In this document: positions 8,529 through 17,847 of the stretch, piece by piece
How the letters are laid out: each line of letters starts with the position of its first letter
Position numbering within the stretch: the first letter of the stretch is position 1
Assembly: GCA_009911065.1 (NCBI GenBank)
Contig: QXWR01000005.1
Coordinates: forward strand, 62,001 to 126,000
Length of the DNA stretch: 64,000 bases
Source of the DNA: Clostridiaceae bacterium
GTDB lineage: Bacteria; Bacillota; Clostridia; Lachnospirales; Lachnospiraceae
Direction: 5' to 3'
Made by a program: the position numbers and the translations under genes
Notes under the pieces: generated by a model
Told to the model about the DNA's origin: nothing
The model's input: the letters and a program-made list of their open reading frames with translations, nothing else
Databases searched by the model: none

Positions 8529-9565
8529 TTACTCCTCTCCATCTGCTCCTTTACATAGTCTATAGTCAACAGTTTCCTCACCGTTTCCTCTACATCTAAT
8601 CTTACTGTATTATGGCTGGTATAAGCCTCATCTGCCTGTGTCTGAACTTGTCCTTTTATAAAATACTTGTCATAATTTAAGTCCCGGTTATCAGCCATAA
8701 CCCTAAAATACTGTCCCAGGTCCTCAGAACGCAGACGCTCCTCGGCAGTTAGAAGGGTTTCATATAGTTTCTCACCATGACGTGTTCCAATTATCCTTGT
8801 TCCGGTGTCACCGAAAAGATGCTGGATTGCCTTTGCAAGGTCGCCAATTGTAGTTGCATCCGCCTTTTGAACGAAAAGATCGCCTGGATTGGCATGTTCG
8901 AACGCAAACTGAACCAAATCAACCGCTTCATCCAGATTCATAAGAAACCGGGTCATTTCAGGATTTGTGATTGTGATTGGTTCTCCAGCATGAATCTGAT
9001 CCATAAACAGCGGAATAACAGAGCCGCGAGAGCACATCACATTACCATACCTTGTACAGCAAATAACCGTATCGCCACGCTCCGCAGCCACACGAGCATT
9101 AGCTGTGATTACATGCTCCATCATCGCCTTGGATATTCCCATTGCATTAATGGGATATGCCGCCTTATCTGTACTGAGACACACAACCCTCTTAACCCTG
9201 GCTTCAATCGCTGCATGGAGCATGTTGTCCGTACCCTCAATATTGGTTTTTACGGCCTGCATTGGAAAAAACTCACAAGAGGGGACTTGCTTGAGTGCTG
9301 CTGCATGGAATATGTAATCTACTCCAGGCATTGCATCCGCAATAGAACGGGGATCTCTAACATCTCCTATGTAAAATTTCACTTTCTTGGCATACTCCGG
9401 GCACTTTGACTGCAGCTCATGGCGCATATCATCCTGTTTCTTCTCATCACGGGAAAAAATACGAATCTCCCCAATATCTGATGTTAAAAAATGCTTCAGA
9501 ACTGTGTTGCCAAAGGAACCAGTTCCACCTGTTATTAAAAGTGTTTTGTCTTTAAAATCTGACAT
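8525..9565 (-). CDS. UDP-GlcNAc 4,6-dehydratase / 5-epimerase (CapE/FnlA-like)
   Basis: A 346-residue soluble SDR. It has TGGTGSFGNTVLKHFL for NAD(P) binding, HAAALKQVPSCEFFP, LSTDKAAYPINAMGISKAMME (Met/Lys catalytic pair as in CapE) and VRYGNVM-like CTRYGNVMCSRGSVIPLF. This matches the first enzyme of UDP-L-FucNAc synthesis. The start at 9565 was preferred to a longer frame because AGGAGG lies 8-9 nt upstream. The next two genes encode the reductase and 2-epimerase, completing the three-enzyme pathway. It differs from the membrane-anchored PglF-like dehydratase at 22983-24845. Confidence 0.85.
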   Translation of the reverse strand: MSDFKDKTLLITGGTGSFGNTVLKHFLTSDIGEIRIFSRDEKKQDDMRHELQSKCPEYAKKVKFYIGDVRDPRSIADAMPGVDYIFHAAALKQVPSCEFFPMQAVKTNIEGTDNMLHAAIEARVKRVVCLSTDKAAYPINAMGISKAMMEHVITANARVAAERGDTVICCTRYGNVMCSRGSVIPLFMDQIHAGEPITITNPEMTRFLMNLDEAVDLVQFAFEHANPGDLFVQKADATTIGDLAKAIQHLFGDTGTRIIGTRHGEKLYETLLTAEERLRSEDLGQYFRVMADNRDLNYDKYFIKGQVQTQADEAYTSHNTVRLDVEETVRKLLTIDYVKEQMERSK

Positions 9566-9579
9566 ATTGATATGACCTC

Positions 9580-10860
9580 CTATAACCGGACTTTCCGCTT
9601 TCTCATTACTTTTCCCTGTTCTTCTCTCCCTCGTATACTGCAATACCTGCAAGCCAATAGTGGATATAAAAACGCACCAGCAAATACTTGTGGAGAGTTA
9701 AAAACCGGATTAAAAATAAACGCTCCAATAAATCCAACAAAAATAATTCCAAGGTCTTTTCTTGATTCTAGCCCTGTCTTTTTCAAAAAACTAAAATAAC
9801 CCACAAAGGAAGCAAAGATTACAAATAACCCAAACAGTCCAAATGTCCCAACAAAATCAAAAAGTTCTGAATGATAGCCAATTTGATCCAGTGAGGCCCT
9901 TCCACTGTCCATCAACCCAAAGAAGGGATTGCCAAGGAAGGTTTCAATACTCGTCTGATACAGCATTCCCCTTGCACTCGCATCACCCACTGCGTCTCTG
10001 TACACAAGAAGTATTTTCATATCATTAAGCTTGGTAGTGAGAAACTCAAAACCCGCTTCTTCTGCCAAGCAAACTGCCATAGTCAATACTTCTTCCAAAT
10101 TCATCAGCACAACGATAGCAATTATGGAAAAAAACATGGTAATAAAAATCGTCTTTGTCTTACTTTCGCTGCACATAATTGAGGCCACAATAAGAACAAT
10201 CGCAAGCAGAACGGCAAATGTAATCTGTGACTGAATCATCATCAGAAAAAGCGCTGCCAGTAATACAATATAAAAAGCTTTCTTTTTTTTCTTCCATATC
10301 ATCAAAGAAACAGGTATCCCAAAAAGCATTCCATATGCTTGTGACCAACTCACAATATTCATTTTCCTGTATATTTCTTTATAAGTGGTAAAATCAAGAC
10401 TGGTATCATAAGTTGAACCTCTCGCCAATTCACGTGCAGCTAATGGATATACATTTAAACCGGCTATTGATGTCAGCGCCGTGATAAAATAAATGATGGT
10501 TATGAATAAAAATAAATGTCTAAGAAGGCTCTCATTTTTCCCATAATACAGAATCATTCCGCCAAAAACAAAAGCCAATGAGACAAAGCAGTAATATACG
10601 TATGATATTTTATCCAACTGTGATCTCCATGTAATTTGCCAATACAGGAACATAAACAGAAATAAAATAGAAAGTGAGAATATTTGTTTTTCTTTCTTTA
10701 GCACGATCATTCCCCCAAAAAGCAGGCACGTTGAAATCAACATGATCAAACGAATCATCATGGAATTTAATAGAATCATGGAAAATGGAAGGCACAGATA
10801 GAAAACCAGCAGATACATCGCGGCTGCTATCATGCCTTCTCCGTTAATCTTTATCTTCAT
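9580..10860 (-). CDS. O-antigen/EPS polymerase-like membrane protein (Wzy-like)
   Basis: A ~426-residue protein with roughly 10-12 hydrophobic helices and a long polar loop in the second half (around residues 270-330, containing YRDAVGDASARGMLYQTSIE and FFGLMDSGRASLDQIGYHSELFD). That shape and an H-SELFD/FLG-type loop are typical of Wzy and O-antigen ligase proteins, which lack strong sequence conservation. It probably polymerises lipid-linked repeats outside the membrane. The ATG at 10860 has better Shine-Dalgarno spacing than the in-frame GTG two codons earlier. It overlaps the upstream glycosyltransferase gene. Confidence 0.7.
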   Translation of the reverse strand: MKIKINGEGMIAAAMYLLVFYLCLPFSMILLNSMMIRLIMLISTCLLFGGMIVLKKEKQIFSLSILFLFMFLYWQITWRSQLDKISYVYYCFVSLAFVFGGMILYYGKNESLLRHLFLFITIIYFITALTSIAGLNVYPLAARELARGSTYDTSLDFTTYKEIYRKMNIVSWSQAYGMLFGIPVSLMIWKKKKKAFYIVLLAALFLMMIQSQITFAVLLAIVLIVASIMCSESKTKTIFITMFFSIIAIVVLMNLEEVLTMAVCLAEEAGFEFLTTKLNDMKILLVYRDAVGDASARGMLYQTSIETFLGNPFFGLMDSGRASLDQIGYHSELFDFVGTFGLFGLFVIFASFVGYFSFLKKTGLESRKDLGIIFVGFIGAFIFNPVFNSPQVFAGAFLYPLLACRYCSIRGREEQGKVMRKRKVRL

Positions 10861-12043
10861 TATCACATACCTTCTCTATTAGTGAGCATATTTTTTCTTT
10901 GCATAAATAGAAATCATGTTTCGTCTCTGTCATAATTCTGTTATTTTTTCCCATCTGTCTCATTTCTTCCCTATGATCAATCGCATATAAAAGCTTTTGA
11001 GCAAGATCAACGGCATCGTGTGGAATAAAGGTCAAAGCATTATATTTATCCTTAAAATATTCTCTGGTTTCTTCATAATCAGAAATTACAACAGGCTTTC
11101 TATATGCTCCGGCTTCAATACACGGACGAGGCTGATGAACAGATGTGGAGGGAAACACCACGATATCTGACATAAGGATCAGTTCATCTATCGAATCACA
11201 TAACCCAACCTCATAGATGGATGATGTCCCTTTGAGTTTATAATAATATTGAATCACTCTCTTCTTAAATCTGTAATAAGCAGGATATTTTATATCATGC
11301 CATAATTGTGCTTTCGACAATTTTGATTCATTCATATCGCCTGCAAAAATCAACACAAATCTTTCGTCTAAAAAATTCATCGCTTCCAATATGACATCTG
11401 TCCCTTTGATTTTTTCCAATCCTCCCATAAACAAAATCCCATACTTGTCAACACCTATACCAGCTTTTTCTCTCAAATGGGATTTATCTTGTTTTTTTAG
11501 AGCATCTAACTTCACACAATCTGGAAACACAAATGATGCTGCCTTACAAAAATTTAGTTTCCTTCTTTCATATTCTGAAAGAAAGGCAATCGCATTTAAG
11601 TGTTTATCTAATAGTTTTCGATATAAAAACACTTCCAACCGACTTGTCAATGTTTCTCTGTTTATACATATTATTTTTACATGCCCTGCAAGATAACGTG
11701 CTGTTACTGCCGTAACCAAAGTATTAAAAATCACCACATCTGGTTTCAGGCTCAGAATTTCATCTCCAATCTTCTTAATATTCCCCAGACTTAGTATGGA
11801 TCGGAATGTCACAACGGAAAGCAAAGGTGGTCTGCCAGAATATAGATTGATCATAGGTATATGAGTAGAAAATTCATAAGCATTACATCCATTTTGGGAT
11901 ATCTTGCCTGCAAAATCGGGAAAGCCTTTTGGAACACAGACAATCACATGATAGTCATCACCAAGCATTTCACATAAATCTATAAGCGATTTTGTACCTC
12001 CACCCCATATTCCTGTATGGTGAACTATGACTATTGTCTTCAT
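10844..12043 (-). CDS. Family 4 glycosyltransferase
   Basis: A 399-residue GT-B enzyme. The N-terminus IVIVHHTGIWGGGTKSLIDL has the glycine-rich acceptor loop. The C-terminal half contains ILFMGGLEKIKGTDVILEA and IVVFPSTSVHQPRPCIEAGAYRKPVV, the E-x7-E-type donor-site region of GT4. AAGGAG lies 9 nt before the ATG. It probably adds one sugar of the repeat unit. Nothing in the sequence fixes the donor. Confidence 0.82.
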   Translation of the reverse strand: MKTIVIVHHTGIWGGGTKSLIDLCEMLGDDYHVIVCVPKGFPDFAGKISQNGCNAYEFSTHIPMINLYSGRPPLLSVVTFRSILSLGNIKKIGDEILSLKPDVVIFNTLVTAVTARYLAGHVKIICINRETLTSRLEVFLYRKLLDKHLNAIAFLSEYERRKLNFCKAASFVFPDCVKLDALKKQDKSHLREKAGIGVDKYGILFMGGLEKIKGTDVILEAMNFLDERFVLIFAGDMNESKLSKAQLWHDIKYPAYYRFKKRVIQYYYKLKGTSSIYEVGLCDSIDELILMSDIVVFPSTSVHQPRPCIEAGAYRKPVVISDYEETREYFKDKYNALTFIPHDAVDLAQKLLYAIDHREEMRQMGKNNRIMTETKHDFYLCKEKICSLIEKVCDNEDKD

Positions 12044-12078
12044 TCGGATATCTCCTTATCGAGAATTTTTCTGTCCCA

Positions 12079-13311
12079 TCATTGGTTGGATCTTTTCTTG
12101 ATCTGGTTGATTATAATATCAGCCGTGTGTTCTGGAGTATTTTGCGGAAATTTCTCCGCCACCTCTGAAAATGGGATTCTTCTTTTCTTATTCTTCTTAA
12201 TAAATTGCATAACTAATTGCTGCGCTGTATCAATGGAAAGCTCATCACTAACATGAATGGATAAGCCATACTTATCTAAATAATCAATAGCACTGTCATT
12301 TGTACCATTCATATGAATAATCGGCTTTCCTGTTGCCATGTAGCAGATCACTTTCGATGGAACAGAATAATCATCTCCGGACAAACGATTCCCAATGTCT
12401 AAAAGAAAATCCGCTCTGTCCACATAATGTTCCAGTTCATTCTGTGAAACATATCCCATCCGCTGAATCGCTCCACCAGTTTCTTCCTCTGCTTTTCTCA
12501 ATTCGTCTTCACAATTCCCACGGCTAAAAAAAAGGCATTTGAGGTCAAGATTTTTTGAGATCGCTTTCAACATTTGAATCAGCCTGTATGGAGAACGATA
12601 GTCTTTTGAAAGAAGCCCACTATACACCATCACAATCGTATCTTCTGTAATATTGGATAAAACTTTTCCATATTCGGCAATCCCGTTATGAGCATCCTTT
12701 TTTATGGTAAGATTCGGTATATCTGTATAAACAAATTTATCTGCGTATATTCTATATTTTTCTTTGGCATAAAAATATTTATTATGATTCAGGTGTATAA
12801 TTAATTCAGCATGATCAAACAACTTCTTTTCTAATCGGGATAATCTTCCCGTAAAATGTCTTTTAAAACCTTCCTTATACATTGGATTGTTAATCAAAGA
12901 ATCCAACTCATAATAAAAAAAATGGTCAAACACAGAACAAGCAACACAGACATCCGGAGGAAACATAGTCCCGATAATCGCATCATACTGTTTACTCTCA
13001 TTTAACTTGGTAATCACCCGCCTATAATCTTGTACTCGCTTCATGGAAGGCACAGGCCAGGTAAATATCATAGGTATTCGGGTTTTTAAATAACCAAAAA
13101 TCCCCTCTTTCCCTGTTTCAAAACTAATTTCAGATTTTATGCTATAAATCTCTCCCATTTCACTTGAACGATATAATCCCTCATCCTCACCGACCATCAG
13201 GACATCGCTTTGTACCCCTTTTTCTAAAAGTGCCTTTTGAACATTCATAATGCAAATTCCCGGTGGCGTCGGCTTTGGAAGAAATTCTTTTACAACAAAC
13301 AAAACTCTCAT
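12079..13311 (-). CDS. GT-B glycosyltransferase
   Basis: About 410 residues, starting MRVLFVVKEFLPKPTPPG with the N-terminal loop typical of GT4-like enzymes. The C-terminal half has VMVYSGLLSKDYRSPYRLI, a LKCLFFSRGNCEDEL strand and SVPSKVICYMATGKPIIHMNG, which corresponds to the donor-binding segment. An upstream in-frame ATG at 13329 would overlap araD; GGGAG precedes the chosen start by about 11 nt, so the start is not certain. It probably acts in repeat-unit assembly. Confidence 0.75.
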   Translation of the reverse strand: MRVLFVVKEFLPKPTPPGICIMNVQKALLEKGVQSDVLMVGEDEGLYRSSEMGEIYSIKSEISFETGKEGIFGYLKTRIPMIFTWPVPSMKRVQDYRRVITKLNESKQYDAIIGTMFPPDVCVACSVFDHFFYYELDSLINNPMYKEGFKRHFTGRLSRLEKKLFDHAELIIHLNHNKYFYAKEKYRIYADKFVYTDIPNLTIKKDAHNGIAEYGKVLSNITEDTIVMVYSGLLSKDYRSPYRLIQMLKAISKNLDLKCLFFSRGNCEDELRKAEEETGGAIQRMGYVSQNELEHYVDRADFLLDIGNRLSGDDYSVPSKVICYMATGKPIIHMNGTNDSAIDYLDKYGLSIHVSDELSIDTAQQLVMQFIKKNKKRRIPFSEVAEKFPQNTPEHTADIIINQIKKRSNQ

Positions 13312-13315
13312 CTGT

Positions 13316-14026
13316 TTATTTTCTCCCATCCTCTATTTGCCCATAATATGCGTTCGCTCCATGTTTTCGCATATAGTGTTTATCTAGTATATACTGAGCC
13401 ATCGATGTCTGCGGATTCAGCAGCAGAGTTTTCCAAGCCATCTCTGCTATGGTATCCATCACAACTGCATGATAAACGGATGCCGCCGGATCTTTCCCCC
13501 AACTGAACGGTCCATGGTTTTTCACAATCACACCTGGTACTGCCATTGGATCTACTCTCCGATTTTTCAGTGTTTCCACAATAACCTTTCCAGTATTCAC
13601 TTCATACGCTTCTTCCACTTCTTGCTGACTTAACTCCCTCGTACAGGGGATAGAGCCATAGAAATAATCAGCATGTGTAGTACCCAGTGATGGAACATCT
13701 ATGCCTGCCTGTGCGAAAGCAACCACATTGATGGAATGCGTATGTGTAATTCCTCCGACAGAGGGGAATGCTCTGTACAGTTCAAGATGTGTGGCGGTAT
13801 CTGAAGACGGCTTATACCGTCCTTTAACAATGGACCCACTTGCCAGATCCACTGCCACCATATCTTCCGGCTTCATTTCATTGTAATTCACTCCAGATGG
13901 CTTGATTACCATAAGTCCAGATTCTCTGTCTACTCCACTCACATTTCCCCACGTATAAATCACAACACCCCGGCGCATCAATTCAAGATTTGCCTCCCAT
14001 ACCTGTTTCATCAACTCTTCCAACAT
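13316..14026 (-). CDS. L-ribulose-5-phosphate 4-epimerase (AraD) family
   Basis: A 236-residue class II aldolase/epimerase fold, about AraD length. It has [23 protein letters not shown] at the N-terminus, [26 protein letters not shown] (zinc histidines) and a C-terminal [15 protein letters not shown]. AraD interconverts L-ribulose-5-phosphate and D-xylulose-5-phosphate. No arabinose catabolism genes are nearby; it lies next to an SDR and an IspD/TarI-like cytidylyltransferase, so it may supply a pentulose phosphate for a CDP-polyol precursor. That role is inferred. Confidence 0.85.
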   Translation of the reverse strand: MLEELMKQVWEANLELMRRGVVIYTWGNVSGVDRESGLMVIKPSGVNYNEMKPEDMVAVDLASGSIVKGRYKPSSDTATHLELYRAFPSVGGITHTHSINVVAFAQAGIDVPSLGTTHADYFYGSIPCTRELSQQEVEEAYEVNTGKVIVETLKNRRVDPMAVPGVIVKNHGPFSWGKDPAASVYHAVVMDTIAEMAWKTLLLNPQTSMAQYILDKHYMRKHGANAYYGQIEDGRK

Positions 14027-14068
14027 ATTGGTCGTTGTACTCCTTTTCTTTCTAATGCTCCATTCAAA

Positions 14069-14134
14069 CAGAAATCGAAGTTGTGGGCTGTCTGATGCGT
14101 GCCAGTGCCAGGCAGTTCACAACTCTAATTTCTG
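14069..14134 (-). repeat. Long imperfect hairpin between araD-like and SDR genes
   Basis: The 137-bp gap holds an inverted repeat: CAGAAAT at 14069-14075 pairs with ATTTCTG at 14128-14134, with inner arms GTTGTG and CACAAC separated from the outer arms by a four-base internal loop. No clear U-tract follows, so it is not an obvious terminator. It might be a processing or pausing site within the operon transcript. Confidence 0.5.
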
Positions 14135-14163
14135 TCTGGATGGTGTATAGTGGCAGTATCAAA

Positions 14164-15225
14164 TCAAACGGTTCTAATTTCTTTCAATATCGCAACTGTA
14201 TGAGCAATCCCACGATTTGCATCAAATAACCCTTTCCAACCAAGAGCCAGCAGTTCCCTGCTGTCTAACGATGAGTTGCTCATTGGGTTAAACCCCTTTT
14301 TTTCTTTCTCTGTAGGCAGTTCCATTTTCAGCTCCACACCAGCTGATTTTGTCAGGATTACTGCCATCTCCCGGATGTTAATGACAGAATCCGGATTTGA
14401 TATGTTATAAACGCAGGCAGGCTTGCCTCGCAGCAACGTCTTCAAAATAGCCGCTGCGCAGTCTAGACAGTAACAATAACTACGGATTTGAGAGCCGTCG
14501 CTCTTCATCACAATAGCCTCTCCACGTGCAGCTGCATACGCCCACGCAGAAGATACGCGGTTGTCAGATTCAAGCGCAGTAGGACCATAAATGTGTCCGG
14601 GACGAATCATCACAGACTCCACTTTGTACTCGTCATAATAAGAAGCGCACATGGTTTCTGCAGCGCACTTGGCGATTGAATACGAACTGCGAGGATTCAG
14701 AAGATCAATATATCCGTACTCATCCTTCTTGCTTGGCCAATCATGCTCTTTTTTGCCGTAAACTTCTGAACTGGATATGTACAGTACACGTTTCAAGTCC
14801 TTTTCCTTTGCATAATCCAGCAAATATTTTATCCCAATGATATTGCTCATCATTGTTTCAACTGGTTCTTTGACAATCTTATTTGGAGATGCATTGCCTG
14901 CACCGTGAATGATATAATCGCAGGAAAGGGGCAAGCTGTTCTTTGTGGACAAGGCATCATAAAGAGAGAATGTAAACCAGTCCTCTTTGCTGTAGGGAGC
15001 AAACCGCGCCGCCACCTTCCTCTCATCCCGGCCCGCTGCCAATATTTTTATCTTTTCTTCATGGGTTTCATTCCAACGGATAAGAACATCAACAACTGCA
15101 GAGCAGATAAGTCCAGTACATCCTGTAATCATTACGCTCTTTCCAGCCAGCTCCTCAAGTTCCGACAATACTGCTATCGTCTCATCCAGATCTGAAATCC
15201 ATGTCTTACTGTTATAAATACTCAT
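14164..15225 (-). CDS. Extended SDR: NAD-dependent sugar epimerase/dehydratase or reductase
   Basis: A 353-residue Rossmann enzyme with MITGCTGLICSAVVDVL (cofactor loop), YISSSEVYG, and the catalytic YSIAKCAAE (YxxxK). MIRPGHIYGP and YNISNPDSVINIREMA match UDP-sugar epimerases and decarboxylases. It sits 3 nt after the cytidylyltransferase stop and before araD. In that context a reductase or epimerase acting on a pentulose phosphate or CDP-sugar is plausible, but UDP-sugar epimerisation cannot be excluded. Confidence 0.78.
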   Translation of the reverse strand: MSIYNSKTWISDLDETIAVLSELEELAGKSVMITGCTGLICSAVVDVLIRWNETHEEKIKILAAGRDERKVAARFAPYSKEDWFTFSLYDALSTKNSLPLSCDYIIHGAGNASPNKIVKEPVETMMSNIIGIKYLLDYAKEKDLKRVLYISSSEVYGKKEHDWPSKKDEYGYIDLLNPRSSYSIAKCAAETMCASYYDEYKVESVMIRPGHIYGPTALESDNRVSSAWAYAAARGEAIVMKSDGSQIRSYCYCLDCAAAILKTLLRGKPACVYNISNPDSVINIREMAVILTKSAGVELKMELPTEKEKKGFNPMSNSSLDSRELLALGWKGLFDANRGIAHTVAILKEIRTV

Positions 15226-15228
15226 TTT

Positions 15229-15945
15229 TCAATCCTTCAGCCAATCCGATCTCTTCGCAGCCAGCAAAGCCTTGAAGATGTCTATATCTTCCACTGTGGT
15301 CAGCTTGATATTCTTTTCAGAGCCAGCAGAGAAATACACCTGCTCACCCATTTCAATTTTAAGAGTACAGGAGGCAATCGAGTTTGTTATTCCCGCCTCC
15401 AATGCTCTCCTGTGTAAATCGCAGAGATCTCCTATGCGGAATGCCTGAGGAGTTTGTGTCCTCTTTAGTCTGTCACGCGGATAAGATCCGGTTGATGCTA
15501 CGCCATCTTCGGTCTCCATCATTGCTTCCGCACAGGGAATAACTGTAATGGCATTGCCAAATTCACAGGCGACACGTATATTGTCAGAGATAATCTCTGC
15601 ACTGACCATTGGACGGATTGCATCATGAATCAGAACAATATCATCTTTGTCAAAATGTTTCTCAAGTTCATAAACTCCGTTCCTGATACTGTGCTGACCA
15701 TTTTTCCCACCTGGAATAACATACCGGAGCTTAATAATGTTAAACTGCTTTGCATAAGCCCACAAAACTTGTTCCCAGCCTTCGATACACACTACCGAAA
15801 TGGCATCTATCTCTGGATGCTTTTCAAACGCCTCCAAAGTATACACAATAACCGGACGCTCGTTTACTGTTATAAATTGTTTGGGAATGTCCTGATGCAT
15901 ACGATTACCCGAACCACCAGCAATTAAAAGTGCTATGTTAGCCAT
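15229..15945 (-). CDS. IspD/TarI-type cytidylyltransferase
   Basis: A 238-residue nucleotidyltransferase: ALLIAGGSGNRMHQDIPKQF is the CTP-binding loop, followed by GGKNGQHSIRNGVYEL, VLIHDAIRPMVS and RDRLKRTQTPQAFR, all found in IspD and in TarI/Bcs1 ribitol-5-phosphate cytidylyltransferases. AAGGTG lies 8 nt before this ATG; an in-frame GTG six codons upstream lacks this. Inside a polysaccharide operon with an SDR, AraD and LicD it probably makes a CDP-polyol rather than an isoprenoid precursor. Which polyol is unknown. Confidence 0.82.
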   Translation of the reverse strand: MANIALLIAGGSGNRMHQDIPKQFITVNERPVIVYTLEAFEKHPEIDAISVVCIEGWEQVLWAYAKQFNIIKLRYVIPGGKNGQHSIRNGVYELEKHFDKDDIVLIHDAIRPMVSAEIISDNIRVACEFGNAITVIPCAEAMMETEDGVASTGSYPRDRLKRTQTPQAFRIGDLCDLHRRALEAGITNSIASCTLKIEMGEQVYFSAGSEKNIKLTTVEDIDIFKALLAAKRSDWLKD

Positions 15946-15959
15946 TTCACTCTCACCTT

Positions 15960-17021
15960 TCACACATAACTTTTTGTTTTTGCTTTCTTTGCTTCCGTTC
16001 CGAGATAATACAAATAATACAATCTATATTTGATTAGAATCGCTTTGATTTTTTCATTTCTTTTCATATTGGCACAGTCAACATACCTAAAAACATTGGA
16101 ATAAGGCCATTCTCGGAAAAAATTCATCGCTTTTTTATGCTTGATGAATATGTTAGCTTTATTCTCTTTGTTAAACAAATATCTTGTTATACATATTTGC
16201 ATCGAAAGTAATGCAGCATAATAGATTGTTTCGTTATTGTTTTTTTCAGTATTGCCAATTCCTTCCAATAATTCCAGGAACTTTCTCTGTTCAAAAAGAG
16301 CATTATTCCGAAAGGAGTTTACAACGCTTGTTTCCGAAACCCTGTAATGATATAGCCGATCCGAAATTTGTATAACCTTTTCTGCTTTTTGGAAAACATC
16401 TGCCATAAACACAATATCCTCGCAGTAATTGATATCTGGAAATTTTATTCCCTTTGTAACAATAAATTCTTTCCTAAAAGCTTTCCCCCAACAGTATTTG
16501 ACTGTCTCGTATCTTGGATGAGAGATTCTTAGGCTTTGTTTGAGAAGATTGTCTGATAACTCACAGATGTTACATTGACCATCCTCTAAACTGCCACCTT
16601 TCAAGTAATCTACTTTTTTATCGGATGTTCCAAATAAATAGGATTTATTTACGCTTTCACGATATGCAGAAAAAAGAATGATATCCGTGTCTTGTGTAAT
16701 AACTCCAGACACTTTCCCGCAAAGCTTATTACTAACCCAATCATCCGAATCAACAAATACAACCCATTCTCCTGCGCTTTCTGCAATTCCTAAATTTCTT
16801 GCGGCAGACACGCCCATATTATCTCTCTGATGAAACACTCTTATCCTATTATCCATTACAGCATATTCATCACAAAACTTTTCACAGCCGTTTACAGAAC
16901 CGTCATCCACAAGAATGATTTCCAAATCTGCAAAATCATTCGCCAATATACTGGCAATGCATGGTTCCAAAAAATCTGGTTTCACATTATATACAGGAAT
17001 AATAAAAGAATACTGGCACAT
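15960..17021 (-). CDS. Family 2 glycosyltransferase
   Basis: About 353 residues starting MCQYSFIIPVYNVKPDFLE, with IILVDDGSVNGCEKFCDEY and VVFVDSDDWVSNKLC (metal-binding DxD-type) and later YCEDIVFMADVF, the usual GT2 order. The ATG at 17021 is preceded by GGGAG; the longer frame lacks such a signal and would overlap the next gene. It is tightly spaced to the cytidylyltransferase (overlap of its GTG alternative start). Probably a cytoplasmic repeat-unit glycosyltransferase. Confidence 0.85.
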   Translation of the reverse strand: MCQYSFIIPVYNVKPDFLEPCIASILANDFADLEIILVDDGSVNGCEKFCDEYAVMDNRIRVFHQRDNMGVSAARNLGIAESAGEWVVFVDSDDWVSNKLCGKVSGVITQDTDIILFSAYRESVNKSYLFGTSDKKVDYLKGGSLEDGQCNICELSDNLLKQSLRISHPRYETVKYCWGKAFRKEFIVTKGIKFPDINYCEDIVFMADVFQKAEKVIQISDRLYHYRVSETSVVNSFRNNALFEQRKFLELLEGIGNTEKNNNETIYYAALLSMQICITRYLFNKENKANIFIKHKKAMNFFREWPYSNVFRYVDCANMKRNEKIKAILIKYRLYYLYYLGTEAKKAKTKSYV

Positions 17022-17025
17022 TGTT

Positions 17026-17844
17026 TTATCTCCCATCACCTGAAAGAATATCAAATTTGATGTTCCTTTCATATGATAAAGAACGAACAATGTTTTTATT
17101 CTTTTTTGACTGCTTTCTTTCCGTTATTAAGTTTTTTTGTTCAATACCCCCTCGTATAAAACTATAGATTTTACCATAGGGAAGTCTCAATTTAAACAAT
17201 CTGTACATAAATCCAATCCTCCATGGGCAATGTTTCAAATCATGGTATAGTTTTTTTGGATGAACCAAATACATAATGAATGGATCAGGAGCCGCTATTT
17301 TTCCCAATTCAAAATCATCATAATCCATTTGTCCGATCGTATCTAATTCTTCTTTCAATGGCTTCATTATCAAATTGCAAAAAGCATTTGTACATATTTT
17401 TGAATTTAAGGATACATTGGAACTAAGGATATTATTTTTATAATCTCTAATAAATTTCATTGCACCAGCCTGTACGGATATAAGAAAATCTGTTGGATTG
17501 TCTGGTTCTCCAAAAACCGGAACTACCTCATCGTTCTCAACTTTATATTGAACTGTGCTTCCATGGGGAGCCATAATTAAAGCTTCAAACACTAAAATTC
17601 CCTTGGCAAAAGAACTATCCTTATTCTCGTTAAAAGCATATGTATTATAGTTTTCTTTCCCAATTCGGCTATTTGTGCTATCCAGACAACCCAAATACAG
17701 ACCATATACTTTTTCCTTTGAATCGATTGCATCAAGGATTCTCTGGAGAACATATTGTGTTGTACCATGCCAGCCAACATCTGCAAGTACAATCTTTGAA
17801 ATTTCATACTTTTCAATTCGTCTTTCAAATGCATGAATATCCAT
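17026..17844 (-). CDS. Unassigned polysaccharide-locus protein with a DVGWHGTTQ motif
   Basis: A 272-residue protein of uncertain function. The motif VLADVGWHGTTQYVLQRI near residue 25 resembles the DIGWxGxxQ signature in the C-terminal part of large HAD-containing proteins of capsule loci. The HAD portion is absent, so this may be a truncated or split version. The C-terminus is basic (ITERKQSKKNKNIVRSL). AGAGG lies about 6 nt upstream of the ATG, which itself is 4 nt after the LicD stop, so it is probably translated. No catalytic role is assigned. Confidence 0.55.
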   Translation of the reverse strand: MDIHAFERRIEKYEISKIVLADVGWHGTTQYVLQRILDAIDSKEKVYGLYLGCLDSTNSRIGKENYNTYAFNENKDSSFAKGILVFEALIMAPHGSTVQYKVENDEVVPVFGEPDNPTDFLISVQAGAMKFIRDYKNNILSSNVSLNSKICTNAFCNLIMKPLKEELDTIGQMDYDDFELGKIAAPDPFIMYLVHPKKLYHDLKHCPWRIGFMYRLFKLRLPYGKIYSFIRGGIEQKNLITERKQSKKNKNIVRSLSYERNIKFDILSGDGR

Positions 17845-17847
17845 TTC

